Below are positions 8,971 to 16,939 of a stretch of 57,595 bases of DNA, piece by piece. Position 1 is the stretch's first letter. Every line of letters starts with the position of its first letter. Location of the stretch: NCBI GenBank assembly GCA_041583135.1, contig JBFHGJ010000028.1:1-57595 (forward strand), written 5' to 3'. This DNA is from JABSOG01 sp041583135. Lineage in GTDB: Bacteria; Pseudomonadota; Gammaproteobacteria; Enterobacterales; Alteromonadaceae. The position numbers and the translations under genes are program-made. The notes beneath the pieces were generated by a model. It did not search any database. It had not been told where the DNA came from and saw nothing but the letters and a program-made list of their open reading frames with translations.

Positions 8971-9552
8971 GTGCAGACATTAAAGAGCAAACGCGCGAAA
9001 GGATTTACCCTGCTGGAGGTTTTGCTGGTGGTCTTGCTGATAGGCATGATGGCCAGGATAGTGGTGCCGAGCGTTTCTTGGGGCGGTGATGAAGAACGCC
9101 TACAGCAAAGCGCCGAGCGGTTCAAAGCGGTATTTGATTTGGCGTCTGAGTTTGCCATGCTCAACAACACTGAGCTGGGTGTCATATTCAAAGACAACAA
9201 TTATCGCTTTGTTTCATTCGACGGCACCAAGTGGGTGGATTTTTCCCCCGAGCAGTATTTTGAACCTTCTGATCTTGAAGAAGGTGTCGAACTGGAGTTA
9301 GAGCTTGAAGGACTTGAGTGGGCCGTGCATAACCTGTTGTCTGAGGTGACTTTTGAGGTTGAAGAAGACGATGACAATGACTCAAAAGAAATGCTCAGCC
9401 CTCAGGTCTTTATTTTATCGAGTGGTGATATTACACCGTTTCGACTGACATTCAGTTATAAACCAGATTTTGCCGATACCATTTATTTTCAGGTCAGCGG
9501 CGAGTTTACCACACCGGTGACACTAACCGGTCCCCTCGATGGGTTACCTTAA
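8971..9552 (+). CDS. gspH: Minor pseudopilin GspH
   Basis: This encodes 193 residues from a GTG start at 8971. The signal is KRAKG/FTLLEVLLVVLLIGMMARIVVPSV with Glu +5. The C-terminal part is acidic (EEGVELELELEGLEW, EVEEDDDNDSKE) and matches the GspH/FimT type beta domain. The 38-base gap after gspG is the largest in the operon's early half and could hold a processing or attenuation site, as is common after the abundant major pseudopilin; no clear hairpin was seen. Confidence 0.88.
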   Translation: MQTLKSKRAKGFTLLEVLLVVLLIGMMARIVVPSVSWGGDEERLQQSAERFKAVFDLASEFAMLNNTELGVIFKDNNYRFVSFDGTKWVDFSPEQYFEPSDLEEGVELELELEGLEWAVHNLLSEVTFEVEEDDDNDSKEMLSPQVFILSSGDITPFRLTFSYKPDFADTIYFQVSGEFTTPVTLTGPLDGLP

Positions 9553-9554
9553 CG

Positions 9555-9971
9555 ATGTATTGCGGCCATAGACAATCAACTCGCCAGCGAGCTAAAACAA
9601 AGCGTACAAGCAAAGGTTTTACGCTGCTCGAAGTGCTTATCGCCATGGCGATATTGGCGGTGGCTGGTGTCGCCGTCATGAAAGTCAGTGCCGAGCACAC
9701 CAGCAGTTTGATTATGCTCAAAGATATAACCTACAGCTCGTGGGTGGCAGAAAATCGCATGGTTGAGATCCAGTTGGAAGGTAAATTTCCGCCTGACAAC
9801 AATAAAAAGGGCAAAACCGAGATGGCTGGCCGAGAATGGTTTTGGAAGCAGGTGGTTGAGAAGGTTGCCGATAAGTCGTTGCGTAAGGTCACCGTTGAGG
9901 TGCGTTATAAAGAAGACGACAAAGAGCCGATGTACCAGCTGACCACCTTTTTAGGGGGCGAGTCTAAATGA
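9555..9971 (+). CDS. gspI: Minor pseudopilin GspI
   Basis: This encodes 138 residues. A long basic leader (RQRAKTKRTSKG) precedes FTLLEVLIAMAILAVAGVAVMKV, with Glu +5. GspI is the core of the pseudopilus-tip complex with GspJ and GspK. It begins 2 bases after gspH and overlaps gspJ by 4 bases (ATGA). Confidence 0.92.
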   Translation: MYCGHRQSTRQRAKTKRTSKGFTLLEVLIAMAILAVAGVAVMKVSAEHTSSLIMLKDITYSSWVAENRMVEIQLEGKFPPDNNKKGKTEMAGREWFWKQVVEKVADKSLRKVTVEVRYKEDDKEPMYQLTTFLGGESK

Positions 9972-10660
9972 ACACTCGTCGTTTAAAGCCACAGTCGGGC
10001 TTTACCCTCATTGAAATGCTGCTGGCGACGGTGATCTTTGCCTTGATTGGTATTGCCTCACATTCGATTTTGACGGCAGTGACCGACAGTAATGAATTGT
10101 CGGTGCAGGCCACGGAAGAGTTACATGGCCTTGAGCGGGCGTTTTTTTGGATGGAGCGCGATTTTTTGCAGGCCGCCACCAGACAGGTTCGCATTGATGG
10201 TGATGCGCCGACCGATAAGATATTTGTTGGCGGCGATTTGATTTTTGAGTCCCAAGGCGGCGCGGTTGCCTTTACTCATGACGGCTGGCGTAATCCGGGG
10301 ATGATTTTACCTCGAGCCGAAATTCAGCGGGTGGCCTATCGCATGTTCGATGGCAAACTTGAACGACAGTATTTTAATTACCCTGATCCGGTGACCGGTG
10401 AAGAACCGCGAGTTCAAGTTTTGCTCGAAGGACTTGAGAGCCTTAAATTTGAGTTTTACGGTGGCAATGGCTGGGGTGAGGCTTGGGAAGATGGTGGTTT
10501 GCCGACAGCGGTCAAGGTGACCATTGAGACTAAGAATATGGGTGTGGTTGAGCGCATTTTTTTGCTGACCGACAACGCTTTAGGTGGCAGCGACAGCAAA
10601 AGTAGCGGTGGTGGCAATAGTCGCGGCAGTGACAACAATCGTGGCGGAGGTCGTAAATGA
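9968..10660 (+). CDS. gspJ: Minor pseudopilin GspJ
   Basis: This encodes 230 residues. The leader is SG/FTLIEMLLATVIFALIGIASHSIL with Glu +5, then a beta-rich tip domain. The last 25 or so residues are a low-complexity Ser/Gly/Asn/Arg tail (SSGGGNSRGSDNNRGGGRK), unusual compared with shorter GspJ proteins and probably disordered. It overlaps gspI and gspK by 4 bases each, implying coupled translation of the tip complex. Confidence 0.92.
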   Translation: MNTRRLKPQSGFTLIEMLLATVIFALIGIASHSILTAVTDSNELSVQATEELHGLERAFFWMERDFLQAATRQVRIDGDAPTDKIFVGGDLIFESQGGAVAFTHDGWRNPGMILPRAEIQRVAYRMFDGKLERQYFNYPDPVTGEEPRVQVLLEGLESLKFEFYGGNGWGEAWEDGGLPTAVKVTIETKNMGVVERIFLLTDNALGGSDSKSSGGGNSRGSDNNRGGGRK

Positions 10661-11790
10661 ATAAACGACTTGCTAAGCAACGTGGTGTGGCATTGATTTC
10701 TGTGTTGTTTGTGGTCGCGCTGACGGTGATCATCGCCGTTGAGATGTCTGGCCGATTACAATTGCAGATGTTGCGAACGACCAACATTAACGGTGCCAGA
10801 CAGGCTTACTGGTATGCCATCGGCGCCGAACAGTTGGCCAAGCAAATGATTGCCCGGATAAACTCGGAAAAGGACAATCGTTCATCGACTATCCATGCCG
10901 GGCAGGATTGGTCCCAACAAGGGCTGAACTATCCGGTCGATGGCGGCACCATCGGTGGCGAATTGAAAGACTTGCAGTCGTGCTTTAATTTGAATTCGTT
11001 GGCACAAGATCCGTTGGCTGAAACCAAAAGCAATAATCAAAATGCTTCTACCCCGACTCCCAATAGCGGTGGCGGGTTAAAGCCGGTAGAAAACAACGGT
11101 AGAAAAGAAGAACGCAAGACCTTAGGGGATTTGTCGGCACAGCGCCGTAAGGGTATTCCTTTTGCCATGGAAGCCTTTACCCGTTTGCTCCAAGAGCTGG
11201 GGATTGATGAGATCTCAGATGTTCCCCCTGAATATTTGGCTCAGCGACTAAAAGATTTTATCGATGCCGATAGCCGATTGACCGGTTCTGGCGGCATGGA
11301 AGAAGATGATTATATGGGGTTGGAGATCCCCTATTTAGCCTCTAATTCAATGATGAGCAGTGTCAGCGAATTACGTTTGGTCCAAGGGTTTACGCCACAA
11401 ATTTTGACCAAGATTAAACCGTATATTTGTGTTATCCCCGGTGATAGCCGATTAAAGATCAATATCAACACCTTAGACCCTGAACACTCGGAGCTGTTGG
11501 TGGCGATGTTAAGTGGATTATCGAAGCAAGATGCCGAGGCGCTGATCGCCGGTGCTCAGCCTGATGGTTATGAGACTGTGCAGGATATGTGGGATAAATC
11601 TGAAATGAACCGGGTTGAGGATAAAGTAAAATCCGAGGCCATTAAATATTTTGATGTCACTACACAATATTTTGAGCTCAAAGCACAAACAAGTTATGGT
11701 GACTCCAAATTCTATTTAAACTCTAAATTACAACTAAACCAGAGCAAGCAAGTCACTGTCATTGCTCGAAGATTCGGAGTGGATTTGTGA
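10657..11790 (+). CDS. gspK: Minor pseudopilin GspK (tip)
   Basis: This encodes 377 residues. The leader KQRG/VALISVLFVVALTVIIA lacks Glu at +5, as expected for GspK, which caps the pseudopilus. The large alpha domain and the helix-hairpin-helix-like region near the C-terminus (INTLDPEHSELLVAMLSGLSK) are visible. A Gln/Asn/Ser/Pro-rich insert around residues 125-150 looks like a flexible linker. It overlaps gspL by 4 bases through a GTGA junction. Confidence 0.93.
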   Translation: MNKRLAKQRGVALISVLFVVALTVIIAVEMSGRLQLQMLRTTNINGARQAYWYAIGAEQLAKQMIARINSEKDNRSSTIHAGQDWSQQGLNYPVDGGTIGGELKDLQSCFNLNSLAQDPLAETKSNNQNASTPTPNSGGGLKPVENNGRKEERKTLGDLSAQRRKGIPFAMEAFTRLLQELGIDEISDVPPEYLAQRLKDFIDADSRLTGSGGMEEDDYMGLEIPYLASNSMMSSVSELRLVQGFTPQILTKIKPYICVIPGDSRLKININTLDPEHSELLVAMLSGLSKQDAEALIAGAQPDGYETVQDMWDKSEMNRVEDKVKSEAIKYFDVTTQYFELKAQTSYGDSKFYLNSKLQLNQSKQVTVIARRFGVDL

Positions 11791-13019
11791 GTGAAGTATT
11801 ACTGATTCGATTAGGCTCAAGCAGCTCTGAGCTGATCCCTTGGGTGGTCTGGTCGGACGCCGAGCAGGATGTTATTGCCGCCGGTGAACTCAATGGTGCC
11901 AAAGAGCTGGTTAAGCTTAGCGAGCATGGCGACGGTCGAGAAGTCCGGGTGTTGCTGCCTGCTTGCGATGTCACTTTAAAAACCGTGGTATTGCCGGGTA
12001 AATTCAATCGCCAGTTGCAGGCGGCTTTGCCGTTTATGCTCGAAGAAGATTTGACACAGGATATCGATAAGCTGTTTTTTGCCATTGGCGAGAAAGGCCT
12101 GCAAGAGGGCAAGCATACTATCGATATTGCGGTGGTTGATAAATCACTGATGAGCACTTGGCGCGACTGGCTGGAACAGGCGCAGTTGAAGGCGGTACAG
12201 TTTGTGCCCGATGCTTTGTGTTTACCGCTCAATGACAACGGTGCTAGCGGGATTGAACTCGCTGGCCAGTGGTTGGTTCGTGGTGGAAATTGGCAGTGTG
12301 CTGCGGTTGATGATAGCTGGTTTGAGCAGTATTTGCAGTTGGCTGGCTTGCATCATAAAGATGAAACGGATGAACCTTACAGTTTTGTTGCCTATAGCCC
12401 TTTTACCGCTGAGGTTGAGAATGTGCAGGTTGAAGACGGGACACCTGAATTGCCGTTGAAACTGCTTGCCGGTAACCTTAAGGCAACCTCTTTTAATTTG
12501 TTGCAAGGTGAGTTTGCTTTCAAAAAAGAAGGCTCAAAGGTTTGGCGCACATGGCGCACCGCCGCAATGGTTGCCGGTATTGCCGTGGTGATGCAGCTTG
12601 GCTATCGTGGCGGCATGGCTTGGTACTTATCCGGTCAGGTTGAACAGGAAAAGGCAGCCTTTACCGAGCTGTATAAACAAGCATTTCCGGGTTCGCGTAT
12701 GCGACCGAACCTGATGGAGCGCGATTTACGACGTAAGATGAAAGCGTTAAATGGTAGCGATGGCGGTGATGTCGGCTTTTTGGCGATGTTGGAGCAAGTG
12801 GCGCCGCTATTTAGCCAAAGTGGTAGCTTTGTCCCAAGTAGCTTTAGATACGATGCCAAACGCAGTGAATTGCGAATGGAAGCCAGTGCCAATGGCTTCC
12901 AAGACTTTGAAAAGTTCAAAACCGTAGCGCAGCAACAAGGCTTTAGCGTGACCCAAGGCTCGCTGAGCAACGATGGCGATAAAGTGCTTGGAAGTGTCTC
13001 GGTTAGAAAGGGTGGTTAA
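11787..13019 (+). CDS. gspL: Type II secretion protein GspL
   Basis: This encodes 410 residues from a GTG start at 11787 inside the end of gspK. The cytoplasmic actin-like domain (about 1-240) binds the N-terminus of GspE. One membrane helix follows (about 253-275, TAAMVAGIAVVMQLGYRG) and then a periplasmic ferredoxin-like domain that binds GspM (to residue 410). Length and layout match the family. Confidence 0.92.
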   Translation: MSEVLLIRLGSSSSELIPWVVWSDAEQDVIAAGELNGAKELVKLSEHGDGREVRVLLPACDVTLKTVVLPGKFNRQLQAALPFMLEEDLTQDIDKLFFAIGEKGLQEGKHTIDIAVVDKSLMSTWRDWLEQAQLKAVQFVPDALCLPLNDNGASGIELAGQWLVRGGNWQCAAVDDSWFEQYLQLAGLHHKDETDEPYSFVAYSPFTAEVENVQVEDGTPELPLKLLAGNLKATSFNLLQGEFAFKKEGSKVWRTWRTAAMVAGIAVVMQLGYRGGMAWYLSGQVEQEKAAFTELYKQAFPGSRMRPNLMERDLRRKMKALNGSDGGDVGFLAMLEQVAPLFSQSGSFVPSSFRYDAKRSELRMEASANGFQDFEKFKTVAQQQGFSVTQGSLSNDGDKVLGSVSVRKGG

Positions 13020-13020
13020 G

Positions 13021-13485
13021 ATGTTAAAAGCCAAATGGGAAAGTCTCAATGAACGTGAGCAGCGTCTGGTCGGTATCGGCGGCACTGCGTTATTGGTGGC
13101 CATTTTTTATTGGGGATTATGGCAGCCGCTGGGCGACTCGATGGCGCGCAGCCAAAAGCTGTTGCAAAAACAGCAGGCAACCAACAATTGGGCCAAAGAG
13201 GCGGTCGTTAAGCTGAAGTCTTCAAGTGGCACAAGCCAAAACGGCGCTTCGTTATCACAAATCATTAATAGCACGGCCAGACGCTTTAATGTGCAGATTG
13301 GTCGTATGAACCCTAAGGGCGATCAATTGAACCTGTTGGTTGAAGAGATAGTGTTTAATGATCTGCTTAAGTGGATAGCGCACCTTGAGCAAAGCCAAGG
13401 GGTTAAAATCATCAACCTTGACGTTTCCGAGCTGGAACAACCGGGTAAGGTCAGGGTTTCGCGTCTGTTACTCGAAAAAAGCTGA
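13021..13485 (+). CDS. gspM: Type II secretion protein GspM
   Basis: This encodes 154 residues from ATG 13021, one base after the gspL stop; an upstream in-frame ATG at 12973 lies inside gspL and would add residues not expected for the family. The N-terminus is cytoplasmic (WESLNEREQRLV), followed by a single membrane helix (GIGGTALLVAIFYWGLW) and a periplasmic ferredoxin-like domain. GspM pairs with GspL at the inner-membrane platform. Confidence 0.92.
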   Translation: MLKAKWESLNEREQRLVGIGGTALLVAIFYWGLWQPLGDSMARSQKLLQKQQATNNWAKEAVVKLKSSSGTSQNGASLSQIINSTARRFNVQIGRMNPKGDQLNLLVEEIVFNDLLKWIAHLEQSQGVKIINLDVSELEQPGKVRVSRLLLEKS

Positions 13486-13497
13486 TAGAGCCATTAA

Positions 13498-14247
13498 ATG
13501 AAGAATTTGAAACTCAATATCGCGGTATTTTTCATAGCCTACTTTGTATTTATGCTGGTTAAGTTACCGGCCGCAACGGCACTGAGCATGGTGAGTTTGC
13601 CTGCGGGTGTGCAGCTGGGTGAAGCCAGTGGCACATTGTGGCAAGGCCAGCTGAGTGCGGTGCAATATCGCAACGACGTATTTACCAATGTGAAGTGGCA
13701 GCTAAAACCGTTATCTTTACTTGGCGGCAATTTGGCTGCGGATGTCAGCTTTGGTAAGTCGCGCGACAGCAACGATATTTCAGGCAGTGGCTTTGTTCGT
13801 AGCAACTTTGCTATGGATGATTACAGCGCTGAAAATTTGACGCTACGTCTGCCGGCTGCCGAGGTGATGCAACGTATGCGCATGAATTTGCCTGCGACAG
13901 TAAGTGGCAGAGTGATCTTAAACGTCGCCGAATATGATAAAGGGACGCCGTATTGTGAAGTGTTAAGTGGCAAAGTGAAGTGGCTTAAGGCTTCGGTCAA
14001 TATGGGCGCGGATATTCCGCTGGGTACTCTTGAAGCCGACCTTGCTTGTCAAAAAGGTGAAGTCGAACTCAAAGTTACCAAAGAAAATCCTTTGGGGCTG
14101 CAAATGACATCGCTTATCGGAGCCAACAACAAGTTTTCAGTCGATGGGTTTGTTAAGCCAGATGGCACGATGCCGACGCAAGTTCATAACGCAGTGAGAG
14201 TATTGGGTCAAGCCGACAGCCAAGGGCGTTACCCACTGAAGTTCTAG
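13498..14247 (+). CDS. gspN: Type II secretion protein GspN
   Basis: This encodes 249 residues with one N-terminal membrane segment (IAVFFIAYFVFMLV) and a beta-rich periplasmic part (VSLPAGVQLGEASGTLWQGQ is typical). GspN is a non-universal T2SS component of uncertain role and is the last gene of this operon. It is followed by a hairpin at 14327-14345. Confidence 0.9.
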   Translation: MKNLKLNIAVFFIAYFVFMLVKLPAATALSMVSLPAGVQLGEASGTLWQGQLSAVQYRNDVFTNVKWQLKPLSLLGGNLAADVSFGKSRDSNDISGSGFVRSNFAMDDYSAENLTLRLPAAEVMQRMRMNLPATVSGRVILNVAEYDKGTPYCEVLSGKVKWLKASVNMGADIPLGTLEADLACQKGEVELKVTKENPLGLQMTSLIGANNKFSVDGFVKPDGTMPTQVHNAVRVLGQADSQGRYPLKF

Positions 14248-14326
14248 TGCCTGAGACGAGGTAGGGCACACCACAAGCCGTATACTGAGTCTAGAGGTCG
14301 GCTACGGCGCGTTTATGCCAATATTA

Positions 14327-14345
14327 AAGCCGCAGTATGCGGCTT
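14327..14345. terminator. Hairpin between gspN and the acyl carrier protein gene
   Basis: AAGCCGCA (14327-14334) pairs perfectly with TGCGGCTT (14338-14345) around GTA. It lies between two convergent genes and could act in both directions; flanking T/A runs are short, so strength is uncertain. Confidence 0.5.
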
Positions 14346-14372
14346 ATTGCATGACAACAACCACCGTTTAGC

Positions 14373-14606
14373 CTACATTCGGTCTTTGATATACCGGATA
14401 AGCTCGCCGACGGTCTTAATGCTATCCAATGCTTCTTCTGGAAATTCGACATTAAACTTGTCTTCAAAGCTGACTGCCAGCGCGACAGAACTAAGCGAAT
14501 CGATAACCAAGTCATCGACAAAGCGGGCGTTATCGGCAACATTTTCTTCTTCTACACCTAATTCTTCGATGATCATCGATTTTATGGTTTGGGCTACATC
14601 ACTCAT
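14373..14606 (-). CDS. Acyl carrier protein (orphan)
   Basis: This encodes 77 residues from the ATG at 14606, with GAGG on the minus strand just upstream; the longer open frame to 14786 lacks a ribosome site. It is an acidic four-helix ACP fold with DDLVIDSLSSVALAVSFEDKF. The Ser in DSL is the 4'-phosphopantetheine attachment site, and VEFPEEALDSIKTVGELIRYI is the usual third and fourth helix. Housekeeping acpP is normally in fabD-fabG-acpP-fabF and has LGADSLD at the site. Here no fab gene is nearby and the motif differs, so this is probably a specialised ACP. Its partner enzymes are not in the window. Confidence 0.85.
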   Translation of the reverse strand: MSDVAQTIKSMIIEELGVEEENVADNARFVDDLVIDSLSSVALAVSFEDKFNVEFPEEALDSIKTVGELIRYIKDRM

Positions 14607-14787
14607 TTTTGACCTCAATTCACATTGCAAAAAAAAGATGGGTATTGTGTCTATATTGATGTTATATAGCGCACTTTGTTCATTGTTGAAATACCCGGTA
14701 GGTAAAAATTGCGTCTGAAGCGGCTGTACTGCGTCACTGGGGTAAGACAAAAACTGAAGTAAATTGCAGATATTGCTTACAGCCAAG

Positions 14788-14816
14788 TTGTGCCTATATT
14801 GCTATAGTTCTATTAT
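14788..14816 (+). promoter_or_regulatory. Candidate sigma-70 promoter of the small gene at 14865
   Basis: TTGTGC (14788-14793), a 17-base spacer and TATTAT (14811-14816) give a reasonable sigma-70 promoter about 45 bases before the ATG at 14865. Confidence 0.45.
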
Positions 14817-14864
14817 GATAGTTGTTCGATTTGCCTAAGATCCGCTCAAACGAGGAGAAGTGAG

Positions 14865-15056
14865 ATGCAACCGGCCCACACCGATCAACAAGCCGCCATT
14901 GATTTGAGATATTTGAAACAATCGATCTCTAATCTTGACGAGTTGTTGGAAAAACAAAAAGACTCAGCCGCCTATCGCTCATTGGTTAAAGAAGCTTTAT
15001 CTGACATTGATTTGGAAGTGGCTATTTTAAAGTCGTCGGTAGAGTATCCACGTTAG
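14865..15056 (+). CDS. Small acidic helical protein of unknown function
   Basis: This encodes 63 residues with a strong ribosome site (GAGGAG 10 bases upstream) and its own candidate promoter. It is predicted to be entirely helical, with a heptad-like stretch (LRYLKQSISNLDELLEKQK) suggesting a coiled coil. No family recognised. It lies alone between an orphan ACP gene and the signalling operon. Confidence 0.7.
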   Translation: MQPAHTDQQAAIDLRYLKQSISNLDELLEKQKDSAAYRSLVKEALSDIDLEVAILKSSVEYPR

Positions 15057-15294
15057 GATATTTGCGGTTTTTGTTTCATCTGGGTGTGATCTGCGCCCCA
15101 GCGAAGATGAAAAAGGCAAAAATAGAAAGCGCTTTCACTAACTGTCCTTTCACTAACCGTCTATGCATTTACTGCCTGTGGCAGACTAAACTTACCCTCC
15201 ATAATACATATTGTTCTCGTACTACTTTGTTGCGGCCTATCTGACTTTCATCTTTTTTGTTCTAATCAAGCCTTGTGGTAAGCAACAGGGCTTA

Positions 15295-16938
15295 TCAGCC
15301 GCGCTGCTCAGGCGGTACGTAGCCGGGGATTTTACTGACATCGACTTCATCAATTTGGCTTGCATCTAAAAACTCGTTGGCAAAGGTCATATACACTTGT
15401 TTGTCGATAAAGACATCAAATAGGTCGGGGTCTATGTGGGCATCTTTTTTCATGAAGCCCATAATTCGTAAGCACTCACTAATCGGTTTGGCCTTTTTGT
15501 ATGGTCTGTCGGAGGCGGTAAGGGCTTCAAAGATATCGGCAATGGCCATAAGTCTTGCCTGCACCGACATTTGCTCTCGCGTCAGGCCACGAGGGTAACC
15601 GCTGCCGTCCATCTTCTCATGGTGACCACCGGCATATTCCGGCACTCTTTGTAGATGTTTGGGAAAGGGCAGCGCTTCGAGCATATCGATGGTGATATCC
15701 ATATGGTGGTTGATCACGGCGCGTTCTTCGTCGGTTAAGGTGCCTCGGGCGATTTTTAGATTGTATATTTCGCCGTCGCTTAACAGATTGGTGCGGTTTC
15801 CTGCGATTTCGATGGTGCAGCTATGGCCGATATCTTCAACTCGCTGCTGCATCTCAGGCGGCATAAATTCTCCACCAACATTGGATTTACGCAAAAATTC
15901 GCGGTCGTCGTCAAGCTGCGCAAGCTGCTGCTCACAGCCTTTTTCCAGCTCGGCGACCAATGCCATATCACCGGCCTTCAGCGCCGCTACCAGCCGCTTT
16001 TGGTGAGCCAATTCGATATCTCGTTTGGCCAATTCTATTTTGACATCGACGTACTCTATGCGATCAAACAACATCTCTAGCTTGGTCGATTTGTCCATGA
16101 CCGCCTCTGGGATGGCGATTTTACCGCAGTCATGTAGCCAGCCTGCTATCGACAGTTCATAGCGATCTTCCGGGCTCATATTAAAATCGGCTAAAGGTCC
16201 GGATGTGGTTGCGTGAACTGCGTCGGCTATCATCAGGGTCAACTCCGGTACCCGGCGGCAATGGCCACCAGTGTATGGCGACTTTTCATCGATGGCTTTT
16301 GCGATAAGACGGGTAATGGATTGAAACAGGTTTTCCATGCCGTCAATCAGTTGCCTATTGGTGAGGGCAACGGCTGCCAAAGAAGCCAATGAGCGGATCA
16401 GTGCCTCAATGTCTTCTGAAAACGGGATCACATTGCCATCTTTGTCTTGGGCGTTGATCAACTGCATTACGCCATTGAGTTCACCTTCGTGATTGGTCAT
16501 CGGTATCGTCAAAACCGATTTGGTACGATAGCCGGTTTTGGCATCCATATTACGTGCGCCGGTCATATCGTACTGAGTATCATAGGCATCTTTGATATTG
16601 ACTAGGGCTTTGGTTGCAGCGGCAAGGGCGACGATGGCCGAAGAATTGGGTTCGTCATTGATAAAGATAGGAATGGTGGGAAAGTTGATCGGATTGCCGG
16701 TGGTGCCGCCAAGCGCCATACCTAGGGTATCATTGAGCAAGGTTTCAAATTTCAGCTCGTTGTCGTCCGTAATGGAATAGATGGTGCCGCCATCGGCATT
16801 GCCGATGGCCTTGGCACTGAGCAAAATATGTTCGAGAATTTTATTGGTGTCTTTTTCCGCCGACAGTTCAATGCCGATCTCGACGAGATGGGCCAGCGGG
16901 TTTGAAGCTAATTCTGCCAGTTCTTTGATGCTTTGCAT
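15295..16938 (-). CDS. GAF/HD-GYP domain protein, probable cyclic-di-GMP phosphodiesterase
   Basis: This encodes 547 residues from the ATG at 16938, one base after the stop of the cyclase gene; an ATG at 16968 overlapping that gene is the alternative. A GAF-type sensor domain fills about residues 15-200. The HD-GYP domain begins with GGHCRRV, then HDCGK (about 269-273), NHH (about 410-412), HHEKMDGSGYPRGL (about 439-452) and the usual IADIFEALTASDRPYKK. All metal-binding and GYP residues are present, so hydrolysis of c-di-GMP (or another cyclic dinucleotide) is expected. A helical insert of about 100 residues separates HDCGK from NHH, as in one subfamily of these proteins. It is the last gene of a three-gene operon with an MBL hydrolase and a CHASE2 cyclase. 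Confidence 0.85.
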   Translation of the reverse strand: MQSIKELAELASNPLAHLVEIGIELSAEKDTNKILEHILLSAKAIGNADGGTIYSITDDNELKFETLLNDTLGMALGGTTGNPINFPTIPIFINDEPNSSAIVALAAATKALVNIKDAYDTQYDMTGARNMDAKTGYRTKSVLTIPMTNHEGELNGVMQLINAQDKDGNVIPFSEDIEALIRSLASLAAVALTNRQLIDGMENLFQSITRLIAKAIDEKSPYTGGHCRRVPELTLMIADAVHATTSGPLADFNMSPEDRYELSIAGWLHDCGKIAIPEAVMDKSTKLEMLFDRIEYVDVKIELAKRDIELAHQKRLVAALKAGDMALVAELEKGCEQQLAQLDDDREFLRKSNVGGEFMPPEMQQRVEDIGHSCTIEIAGNRTNLLSDGEIYNLKIARGTLTDEERAVINHHMDITIDMLEALPFPKHLQRVPEYAGGHHEKMDGSGYPRGLTREQMSVQARLMAIADIFEALTASDRPYKKAKPISECLRIMGFMKKDAHIDPDLFDVFIDKQVYMTFANEFLDASQIDEVDVSKIPGYVPPEQRG

Positions 16939-16939
16939 G

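Noticed and set aside
14607..14786. 60-residue N-terminal extension of the acyl carrier protein
   Set aside because: The ATG at 14606 has GAGG upstream and gives the standard 77-residue ACP; the extension has no domain.
15062..15244. 60-residue open frame after the small acidic gene
   Set aside because: No ribosome site and biased, Cys/Thr-rich composition typical of noncoding sequence.
15268..15293. Imperfect hairpin as terminator of the HD-GYP gene
   Set aside because: A 9-bp stem with a G-U pair can form but no T run follows on either strand, so I did not list it.
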